Shown: in pieces, positions 1-5,177 of the stretch | How the letters are laid out: the number at the start of each line of letters is the position of its first letter | Numbering within the stretch: position 1 is the stretch's first letter | Source of the DNA: Elusimicrobia bacterium CG06_land_8_20_14_3_00_38_11 | GTDB lineage: Bacteria > Elusimicrobiota > UBA8919 | NCBI GenBank assembly: GCA_002780205.1 | Contig: PEVQ01000218.1 | Span: 1 to 7,780 of the forward strand | Direction: 5' to 3' | DNA length: 7,780 nucleotides | Notes under the pieces: generated by a model | Seen by the model: the letters and a program-made list of their open reading frames with translations, nothing else | Told to the model about the DNA's origin: nothing | The model's database searches: none | Position numbers and translations under genes: made by a program

Positions 1-32
1 AAACTCTAAAACTCTAAAACTCTAAAACTCTA
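1..32. repeat. 8-bp tandem repeat (AAACTCTA x4) abutting the first gene
   Basis: Four perfect copies of AAACTCTA run from the window edge to position 32, so the true array may extend further upstream. It ends two bases before the ATG of the Rrf2 gene and occupies the place where a Shine-Dalgarno sequence would sit; none is visible. The unit contains TAA in one reading phase, so it could not be read through as coding. Perfect short tandem arrays of this sort are prone to copy-number change by slippage. Confidence 0.9.
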
Positions 33-34
33 CG

Positions 35-481
35 ATGAAGATAACTTTCAAAGGCGATTACGCATTAAAAATTTTACTGGATCTGTCTCTGAATTATGAA
101 AACGGGCTTGTCCAGATTAAGGAGATTTCAAAGAGGCAGGATATTCCGGTAAAATATCTTGAGCAGATTATTCTTATATTGAAAGGCGCAGGATATGTCA
201 GAAGCAAACGGGGACCGGTCGGCGGAGTTTATCTTGCAAAGCCGCCGGAAAAAATAAAAGTCGGGGAAATTGTTCGTTTGATGGAGGGCTCAACATCGCC
301 GATAACCTGTGTAAGCAGAACGGAACCCTCAAAATGTAATTTTGTCAGACGGTGTCCGTTCGTAGAAATGTGGACAGAAATAAGGAACTTTACAAATAAA
401 ATTATTGATGGGACAACTTTCGGTGATATCGCTGATAAAGTAAAAACAATGTCGGTAAAATCGCCGGATTATTCAATTTAA
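35..481 (+). CDS. Rrf2-family transcriptional regulator, probable Fe-S sensor
   Basis: A 148-residue winged-helix regulator of the Rrf2 family (IscR, NsrR, RirA and CymR relatives), full length for the family. The start MKITFKGDYAL matches the usual Rrf2 N-terminus, which supports ATG 35 despite the absence of a ribosome site. Residues 25-60 form the helix-turn-helix (IKEISKRQDIPVKYLEQII), followed by the GPVGGVYLAKP wing at about 60-70 and an IVRLMEG dimer helix. Three cysteines, C92, C101 and C107 (spacing C-X8-C-X5-C), occupy the place of the Fe-S ligands of IscR, NsrR and RirA; CymR-type members lack such a triad. It heads a run of sulfur amino acid genes on the same strand, so it probably controls them. 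Ligand and operator are inferred, not seen. Family confidence is high; the specific role is moderate. Confidence 0.93.
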   Translation: MKITFKGDYALKILLDLSLNYENGLVQIKEISKRQDIPVKYLEQIILILKGAGYVRSKRGPVGGVYLAKPPEKIKVGEIVRLMEGSTSPITCVSRTEPSKCNFVRRCPFVEMWTEIRNFTNKIIDGTTFGDIADKVKTMSVKSPDYSI

Positions 482-701
482 AAATCACGAATAGAGGCAC
501 ACGAATAAAGGCAAACATCACGAACAAAACACGAATAACTGCGAAGGCGAGATGCTTCGTTTCATCCCACGGGGACTCCCTTCGGTCGCTCAGCATGACA
601 CCGAAGAAGCAGTCATTCTGAGCCGAAGGCGAAGAACCTCATTCGTGAAAATTCGTGATAGCATTCGTGATGTGTTATTCGTGATTTATTGGGGGAGTAA
701 A
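482..701. repeat. Nested inverted-repeat element filling the Rrf2-metY gap
   Basis: This 220-bp gap is almost wholly repetitive. The outer layer has four CACGAATA-like motifs on the left (486, 500, 519, 530) and four ATTCGTG motifs, their reverse complement, on the right (641, 651, 663, 677). An inner, unrelated inverted pair lies at 549-640. Transcribed RNA could fold into one long branched hairpin. The layout, one family enclosed by another, suggests successive insertions. The last 12 bases before metY (GGGGGAG ribosome site) are outside the repeat. Confidence 0.85.
549..640. repeat. Inner inverted repeat (CTCAGCATGAC / GTCATTCTGAG type)
   Basis: The left half runs from GAGATGCTTCG (549-559) to GCTCAGCATGAC (588-599). 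The right half runs from GTCATTCTGAGC (612-623) to CGAAGAACCTC (630-640), the inverted and imperfect equivalent. The left half carries about 20 extra bases relative to the right (51 against 29). Sequences of the type CTTCGCTCAGAATGAC recur between genes in many unrelated bacterial genomes, so this is probably a copy of a dispersed element. That recollection needs a search. Confidence 0.75.
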
Positions 702-1988
702 ATGTCAAAAAAAAATGCAAATTTGAGAACGGAAACGATGTTGTTGCACGGCGGGCAGGTAGCGGATCCGACGACGGGGGCGAGGGCCGTGCCGATTTAT
801 CAGACGACTTCTTATCAATTCAAAAATACGGAGCATGCGGCAAATCTTTTTGCGCTGAAAGAATTCGGAAACATATACACGCGGCTGATGAATCCTACGA
901 CGGATGTATTTGAAAAAAGAATGGCGCTTTTAGACGGCGGAGTCGGGGCACTGGCGGTTTCAAGCGGACAATCAGCAATAACGGTCGCTTTGCTTAACAT
1001 CGCTCAAAATGGTGATGAAATTGTTTCTACCGATAATCTTTACGGCGGGACTTACACGCTTTTTCATTACACTTTCAGAAAATTCGGCATTAAAGTAAAA
1101 TTCGTGAAATCAAATGATTTTCTTGCGATTGAAAAAGCCATTACTCCGCGAACAAAAGCCATTTATTCCGAATCCATCGGCAATCCAAAATTAGATGTAG
1201 CGGATTTGGAGGGGATAGCAAAAATCGCCCGCAAAAACGGAATTCCTTTTATACTTGACAACACGGTTTCGCCGTATATTTTAAGACCGATTGATTTCGG
1301 AGTTGATATTGTCGTCTACTCTGCGACGAAATTTCTTGGCGGGCATGGGACATCGCTCGGCGGCGTAATAGTTGATTCCGGAAAATTTGATTGGACCAAC
1401 GGAAAATTTCCGCTTATCGCCGACCCCGACCCGAGTTATCACGGAATAAATTTTGTTGAGGCGTTAAAGCCGCTCGGCAACATTGCCTACATAATTAAGG
1501 CGAGGGTCACGCTTCTGCGGGATTTGGGCTGTGCACTCTCTCCGTTCAATTCGTTTTTGTTTTTGCAGGGACTGGAAACATTGCATCTCAGGATGCCCCG
1601 TCATTGCGAAAATGCACTGACAGTGGCAAAATATCTTGAAAAACATCCGAAGGTTTCGTGGGTGAATTACCCGGGATTAAAATCGTCTCCCGAAAAGGAA
1701 AGGGTGAAAAAATATCTCCCGAAAGGTGCAGGTGCTATTATCGGTTTCGGGATAAAAGGCGGACTTGAAGCGGGAAAAAAATTCATTAACTCAATAAAAC
1801 TTATTTCCCATCTTGCGAATATTGGCGATGCAAAAACACTTGCTATTCATCCTGCAACAACGACTCATCAGCAGTTATCGTCGGAAGAACAACTGGCGGC
1901 AGGCGTTACCCCGGATTTTATACGGCTTTCAATCGGACTTGAACATACCGACGATATTATAGCGGATATAGAGCAGGCGCTGGGATAG
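702..1988 (+). CDS. metY: O-acetylhomoserine sulfhydrylase (aminocarboxypropyltransferase)
   Basis: A PLP enzyme of the Cys/Met metabolism family that converts O-acetylhomoserine and sulfide to homocysteine and acetate, in the cytoplasm. From ATG 702 it is 428 residues, the normal family length, with a GGGGGAG ribosome site four bases upstream. An in-frame ATG at 552 would add 50 residues, but those are translated from the upstream repeat and are rejected. Visible motifs are NIYTRLMNPT (57-66), SSGQSA (87-92), the cofactor aspartate in LDNT (D186), the Schiff-base lysine in YSATKFLGGHG (K210) and the substrate-carboxylate arginine in FIRLSIGLEH (R408). The stretch ISHLANIGDAKTLAIHPATT is typical of the O-acetylhomoserine branch rather than of cystathionine synthases or lyases. 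Its substrate is supplied by metX downstream. A run of nine A bases covers codons 2-5. Confidence 0.95.
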   Translation: MSKKNANLRTETMLLHGGQVADPTTGARAVPIYQTTSYQFKNTEHAANLFALKEFGNIYTRLMNPTTDVFEKRMALLDGGVGALAVSSGQSAITVALLNIAQNGDEIVSTDNLYGGTYTLFHYTFRKFGIKVKFVKSNDFLAIEKAITPRTKAIYSESIGNPKLDVADLEGIAKIARKNGIPFILDNTVSPYILRPIDFGVDIVVYSATKFLGGHGTSLGGVIVDSGKFDWTNGKFPLIADPDPSYHGINFVEALKPLGNIAYIIKARVTLLRDLGCALSPFNSFLFLQGLETLHLRMPRHCENALTVAKYLEKHPKVSWVNYPGLKSSPEKERVKKYLPKGAGAIIGFGIKGGLEAGKKFINSIKLISHLANIGDAKTLAIHPATTTHQQLSSEEQLAAGVTPDFIRLSIGLEHTDDIIADIEQALG

Positions 1989-1996
1989 GAAAGGCA

Positions 1997-2086
1997 GGAT
2001 TAAGTGGTAAGTAGTAAGGATTAAGCAAAGACAAAAAAAACTTAATACTTAAAGCGAGTGAAACGAGCGTCTTAATCCTTAATCCT
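1997..2086. repeat. Inverted 7-bp tandem arrays (GGATTAA / CTTAATC) between metY and cysK
   Basis: The left array is four consecutive heptamers, GGATTAA, GTGGTAA, GTAGTAA and GGATTAA (1997-2024). The right side carries the reverse complement, CTTAATA and CTTAAAG (2041-2054), then CTTAATC twice (2071-2084), interrupted by GCGAGTGAAACGAGCG (2054-2069). The two sides could pair as a long AU-rich hairpin in the transcript. Stop codons occur in both strands of the unit. The cysK ribosome site GAGAGG (2090-2095) starts just after the array. Confidence 0.85.
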
Positions 2087-2101
2087 GAAGAGAGGTAATT
2101 T

Positions 2102-3028
2102 ATGTCAAGAATTTTTGAAGATATTACAAAAACGGTAGGCAATACGCCGCTGGTAAAGATTAATAAAATATCCGACGGGATGCATTCAACAATTTTAGCG
2201 AAACTTGAAAGTTTTAACCCGCTTTCAAGCGTTAAAGACCGCCTTGGCGTCGATATGATTGATGACGCTGAAAAAAAGGGATTATTAAAAAAGGGTTCGG
2301 TTATAATAGAGCCGACCAGCGGCAACACCGGAATCTCGCTGGCTTTTGTCTCCGCAGCGAGAGGTTACCGGCTTATTTTGACAATGCCCGATACAATGAG
2401 TGTAGAGCGCCGTCAATTGTTAAAGATATTCGGTGCGGAACTTGTGTTGACCGACGGTTCAAAAGGTATGAAAGGAGCGATTGAAAAAGCGGAAGAACTG
2501 TCAAAAACTATTCACGGCAGTTTCATTCCGCAGCAGTTTGAAAATCCGGCAAATCCGGAAATTCATCGTCGGACAACCGCTCAGGAAATATGGAACGATA
2601 CCGACGGTAAAGTGGATATTTTCGTTTCGGGAATAGGAACGGGCGGTACAATAACGGGTGTTGGCGAGGTTCTAAAAAAAAGAAAATCATCAGTAAAAAT
2701 TGTGGGCGTTGAGCCGGCATCCTCTCCGGTTTTGTCCGGCGGTAAACCGGGACCTCATAAAATTCAGGGAATAGGCGCAGGATTTGTCCCGCAGGTTCTC
2801 AATAGAAAAATTATTGATGAAATTATCACTGTCAAAGATGATGATGCCGGCATAATTGCCCGTCGGCTTGCAAAAGATGAAGGAATTCTTGCGGGAATTT
2901 CTTCGGGTGCGGCGCTCTGGGCTGCTTTGGAAATTGCCAAAAGAAAAGAAAGCGCGGGAAAAATAATCGTGGTTATTTTGCCTGATACCGGGGAAAGGTA
3001 TCTTTCAACATGGCTGTTTCAGGATTAG
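2102..3028 (+). CDS. cysK: Cysteine synthase (O-acetylserine sulfhydrylase)
   Basis: A fold-type II PLP enzyme that forms cysteine from O-acetylserine and sulfide in the cytoplasm. At 308 residues it is normal for CysK. ATG 2102 is preceded by GAGAGG with six bases of spacing. The PLP lysine is K45 in NPLSSVKDR. The substrate loop is PTSGNTG (71-77), the phosphate-binding loop is GTGGT (179-183), the segment GGKPGPHKIQGIGAGFVP lies at 213-230, and the C-terminal SSGA and PDTGERYLST motifs are intact. The last two motifs favour CysK over cystathionine beta-synthase or threonine-type relatives. No serine acetyltransferase (cysE) is in the window, so O-acetylserine must be made elsewhere. It sits between metY and metX on the same strand, with a 113-base repeat-filled gap on each side. 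Confidence 0.95.
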   Translation: MSRIFEDITKTVGNTPLVKINKISDGMHSTILAKLESFNPLSSVKDRLGVDMIDDAEKKGLLKKGSVIIEPTSGNTGISLAFVSAARGYRLILTMPDTMSVERRQLLKIFGAELVLTDGSKGMKGAIEKAEELSKTIHGSFIPQQFENPANPEIHRRTTAQEIWNDTDGKVDIFVSGIGTGGTITGVGEVLKKRKSSVKIVGVEPASSPVLSGGKPGPHKIQGIGAGFVPQVLNRKIIDEIITVKDDDAGIIARRLAKDEGILAGISSGAALWAALEIAKRKESAGKIIVVILPDTGERYLSTWLFQD

Positions 3029-3050
3029 ATAGTGTAAAGCAAAAAATGGA

Positions 3051-3136
3051 ACCGCCGAGACGCAGAGAATGAAAGAGAGAAAGGCAAAAGCAAATAATTT
3101 TAATGGTTTTCTCTGCGGACTCTGTGTCTCTGCGGT
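3051..3136. repeat. Inverted repeat (ACCGC-GAGAC-CAGAG arms) between cysK and metX
   Basis: The left arm, 3051-3082, begins ACCGCCGAGACGCAGAG. The right arm, 3106-3136, reads as ACCGCAGAGACACAGAG on the opposite strand, matching at 15 of the first 17 positions. The loop is 23 bases. The arms resemble the CGCAGAGACGCAGAG-type intergenic repeats that I recall from many bacterial genomes. The right arm ends six bases before the metX ATG, leaving no room for a normal ribosome site. Confidence 0.85.
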
Positions 3137-3142
3137 AAAAAT

Positions 3143-4261
3143 ATGGAAAAAAATAGTGTCGGATTGGTTGAAACAAAATATTTTAATTTTGACGAACTCA
3201 TTCTTGATTGCGGAGTAACCATCGCACCGGTTACCATTGCTTACGAGACTTACGGCAAACTCAACTCCGAAAAAGATAATGCGGTTTTGATAGAGCACGC
3301 ATTAACGGGTGACGCCCACGCCGCTGGTGAGCACAAAGACGAAGAAAAATCCGGCTGGTGGGACACGATGATCGGTCCCGGTAAAGCGTTTGATACTGAA
3401 AAATATTTTATAGTGTGCTCAAATGTTATCGGCGGATGCAAGGGTTCTACGGGGCCGTCATCAATAAATCCAAAAACAAAAAAGCCCTACGCTCTTGATT
3501 TTCCTGTTATCACTATTGCCGACATGGTAAGAGCCCAAAAAAAACTTATAGATTATTTGGGTATAAAAAAACTTTTGTCCGTCGTCGGCGGTTCAATGGG
3601 CGGTATGCAGGTATTACAATGGATTACATCAAATCCTACAAGCGTCGCGTCGTTAATTCCTATTGCTACGACGGTAAAACACTCGCCCCAACAGATTGCA
3701 TTCTCCGAAGTCGGTCGTCAGGCGGTTATGTCAGACCCTGACTGGCGTGACGGCAATTATTACGGCGTTTCGTTTCCCACTAGCGGACTTTCCGTCGCAA
3801 GAATGATAGGACACATTACATATATGAGCGATATTTCAATGGCGGAAAAGTTTGGTCGGCGTTCAAAAGAGAATAAACCTGTTTTCAAATTTGACCCGAA
3901 TTTTGAGGTAGAGGGGTATCTGAAATACCGCGGCGAAAATTTTGTAAAAAGATTTGACGCCAACTCCTATCTCTATATCACGAAGGCGCTGGATTTATTT
4001 GATTTGGCGGGAAATAAAAAACTGCATCAGGTTTTTAACGGACTTAAAGCGAAACTGCTCATATTATCCTTTAAGTCCGACTGGCTTTATCCGTCTTATC
4101 AATCAAAGGAAATAGTAAAAGCATGCAAACTTGCGGGTGTTGATGCTACATACTGCGAAATTTTTTCCACCTACGGGCATGATGCTTTTTTGCTTGAAAT
4201 AGAGGAAGAAACGCATTTAATAAAATATTTTTTAGAAAGAGTAACAAAATCTAAAATGTAG
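3143..4261 (+). CDS. metX: Homoserine O-acetyltransferase
   Basis: An alpha/beta-hydrolase-fold enzyme that acetylates homoserine with acetyl-CoA, the committing step of methionine synthesis. It has 372 residues, full length. The N-terminus (NSVGLVETKYF, then VTIAYETYGKL at 30-40) is canonical for MetX and fixes ATG 3143, although no Shine-Dalgarno is present because an inverted repeat ends six bases upstream. The catalytic triad is visible: nucleophile S151 in GGSMGGMQ, D313 in FKSDWLYP and H346 in YGHDAFLLE. HALTGD (52-57) and NVIGGCKGSTGPSS (94-107) are further family signatures. Residue 51, just before HALTGD, is Glu, where I recall Cys or a hydrophobic residue in common homologues. Acetyl rather than succinyl specificity is inferred from the neighbouring metY, which uses O-acetylhomoserine. 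Confidence 0.95.
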   Translation: MEKNSVGLVETKYFNFDELILDCGVTIAPVTIAYETYGKLNSEKDNAVLIEHALTGDAHAAGEHKDEEKSGWWDTMIGPGKAFDTEKYFIVCSNVIGGCKGSTGPSSINPKTKKPYALDFPVITIADMVRAQKKLIDYLGIKKLLSVVGGSMGGMQVLQWITSNPTSVASLIPIATTVKHSPQQIAFSEVGRQAVMSDPDWRDGNYYGVSFPTSGLSVARMIGHITYMSDISMAEKFGRRSKENKPVFKFDPNFEVEGYLKYRGENFVKRFDANSYLYITKALDLFDLAGNKKLHQVFNGLKAKLLILSFKSDWLYPSYQSKEIVKACKLAGVDATYCEIFSTYGHDAFLLEIEEETHLIKYFLERVTKSKM

Positions 4262-4290
4262 TATTGCATTAAACAAAGAATGATATTTTT

Positions 4291-4370
4291 TGTAGTTGCC
4301 TATTTATGGGCGGTTTCGTAGTTGCCCAATTTATTGGGCGCCTTAAATCGCTGATAAATCAGCGACTACA
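4291..4370. repeat. Triple hairpin element with GTAGT ends and ATTTAT loops
   Basis: Three related modules lie in the metX-metW gap. Module 1 is GTAGTT, GCCT, ATTTAT, GGGC (4292-4311). Module 2 is GTAGTT, GCCCA, ATTTAT, TGGGC (4318-4339). Module 3 is inverted and on the opposite strand reads GTAG, TCGCTG, ATTTAT, CAGCGA (4348-4369). Stems change between copies while pairing is kept and the loop is constant. The outer ends, TGTAGT at 4291 and its reverse complement ACTACA at 4365-4370, act as terminal inverted repeats. No T-tract follows, so it is not an ordinary intrinsic terminator. Confidence 0.8.
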
Positions 4371-4395
4371 TTATTTAACAGAGATGTATTATCAC

Positions 4396-4427
4396 TTTCT
4401 CATTTAATCAATTGATTAAATGAGAAA
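4396..4427. promoter_or_regulatory. Perfect 32-bp palindrome upstream of metW
   Basis: The half-site TTTCTCATTTAATCAA is followed without spacer by its exact reverse complement, centred between 4411 and 4412. It ends 12 bases before the metW ATG, and the metW ribosome site (GGAG, 4430-4433) begins two bases after it. It could be a dimeric regulator's operator or, in RNA, a 14-bp AU-rich hairpin that affects access to the ribosome site. No run of U follows it, which argues against a terminator. Confidence 0.7.
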
Positions 4428-4439
4428 TTGGAGCGGAGT

Positions 4440-5024
4440 ATGACATATCCTGCATACAAAATAATTGCCGGCTGGGTTGATGAAAAATCTTCCGTTCTGG
4501 ACTTGGGCTGCGGCGACGGTGACTTGCTTGCTTTAATCGTAAAAAATAAAAATGTAAAAGCGCGGGGAATTGAAATAAGCGAGCAGGCGATATACAGGTG
4601 CGTGGCGAAAGGCATTTCCGTGGTCCACGAAAATATAGAAAACGGGCTGAACGGTTATGCGGACAAGTCGTTTGATTACGTGATTTTACACAACACTTTT
4701 CAGGAAATAAAAAAGCCCGCGGTAGTTCTTGATGAAGCGCTTCGCGTGGGGAAAAAGGTTATAATCGGTTTTCCGAATTTTGCAAACTTCCGGTCAAGAT
4801 TCCAGATTTTTTTTAACGGCAGAGTTCCCGTAACATTTTCAATGCCGTTTCAATGGTATAATACGCCCAACCTTCATTTTTTAAGTATTTTTGATTTTAC
4901 GGATTATTGCCGCGAAAAAAAAATAAAAATAGAAAAATCCGCTTTTTTAGGAAAATCAGGCAAGGTAAAATTTCTGCCTAATCTATTCGCCGAAATGGGT
5001 ATATTCGTTATTTCAAAAGAATGA
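4440..5024 (+). CDS. metW: MetW, methyltransferase-fold partner of MetX
   Basis: A 194-residue class I S-adenosylmethionine-fold protein of the MetW family, which occurs with MetX and is needed for full homoserine acetylation in organisms where it has been studied. The cofactor loop VLDLGCGDGDLL (19-30) is followed by the acidic end of strand 2 in GIEIS (43-47). The MetW-specific C-terminal signature is present: GFPNFANFRSR (110-120), then NGRVPV (126-131) and WYNTPNLHFL (139-148). ATG 4440 is chosen because GGAG lies six bases upstream and residues 1-10 align with the usual MetW start; an in-frame TTG at 4428 would add four residues and lacks its own ribosome site. It follows metX after 178 bases of repeats and palindrome. 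A run of nine A bases lies near 4914-4922. Confidence 0.93.
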   Translation: MTYPAYKIIAGWVDEKSSVLDLGCGDGDLLALIVKNKNVKARGIEISEQAIYRCVAKGISVVHENIENGLNGYADKSFDYVILHNTFQEIKKPAVVLDEALRVGKKVIIGFPNFANFRSRFQIFFNGRVPVTFSMPFQWYNTPNLHFLSIFDFTDYCREKKIKIEKSAFLGKSGKVKFLPNLFAEMGIFVISKE

Positions 5025-5107
5025 TACATCCTCTAATACTGATAATGTTGCTTTTTATTCCCGTCGGGTTTGCCGAAGAAATACCCACAATACCGGTGCC
5101 GGGATAG
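5021..5107 (+). CDS. Possible 28-residue exported peptide or gene remnant
   Basis: An ATG at 5021 overlaps the metW stop (ATGA), a layout typical of translational coupling. It encodes 28 residues: a short N-terminus, a hydrophobic core LILIMLLFIPVGFA, then EEIPTIPVPG and a TAG stop. The shape is that of a Sec signal peptide with an Ala cleavage site (GFA before EE) followed by only ten residues. It could be a real small secreted peptide, the surviving 5' end of a lost exported-protein gene, or chance. No relative is recognised. Length alone makes coding status uncertain. Confidence 0.35.
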   Translation: MIHPLILIMLLFIPVGFAEEIPTIPVPG

Positions 5108-5140
5108 AACTGGTTTTTTAAACCCTGCCAAAAAATTTGC

Positions 5141-5168
5141 TTGATTTTACTTCTTAAAAAAGTATAAT
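5141..5168 (+). promoter_or_regulatory. Sigma-70-type promoter for the envelope genes
   Basis: TTGATT (5141-5146, four of six matches to the -35 consensus) is separated by 16 bases from a perfect TATAAT (5163-5168). The initiation site would fall near 5174-5176, only a few bases before the GTG start at 5178, so the transcript would be leaderless or nearly so. This agrees with the lack of a Shine-Dalgarno sequence before that gene. It would let the heptosyltransferase and waaA be transcribed independently of the sulfur cluster. AT-rich sequence produces such matches by chance fairly often. Confidence 0.5.
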
Positions 5169-5177
5169 AAATAAATT

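Noticed and set aside
552..701. Longer metY start at ATG 552
   Set aside because: The extra 50 residues are translated repeat, have no family match, and a strong ribosome site precedes ATG 702.
1997..2086. CRISPR array
   Set aside because: The units are 7 bp, contiguous and inverted between the two sides, with no spacers of uniform length and no cas genes.
1957..2328. Minus-strand open frame of 123 codons over the metY-cysK junction
   Set aside because: It overlaps well-supported cysK and the repeat, and its product is low-complexity with no recognisable domain. The other minus-strand frames are likewise shadows of the plus-strand genes.
4291..4427. Intrinsic terminator after metX
   Set aside because: The hairpins and the palindrome have no following run of T, and metW continues the same pathway on the same strand.
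4428..4439. TTG 4428 as metW start
   Set aside because: It overlaps the GGAG that serves ATG 4440, and MetW proteins begin at about the position of ATG 4440.
4262..4439. SAM riboswitch or T-box leader controlling metX or metW
   Set aside because: The gap is fully explained by the GTAGT hairpins and palindrome, and no SAM-box or T-box conserved core is recognisable. The other gaps are also repeats.
5112..5124. Small GGTTT/AAACC stem before the heptosyltransferase
   Set aside because: A 5-bp stem with a T loop in AT-rich sequence is too weak to call a terminator.
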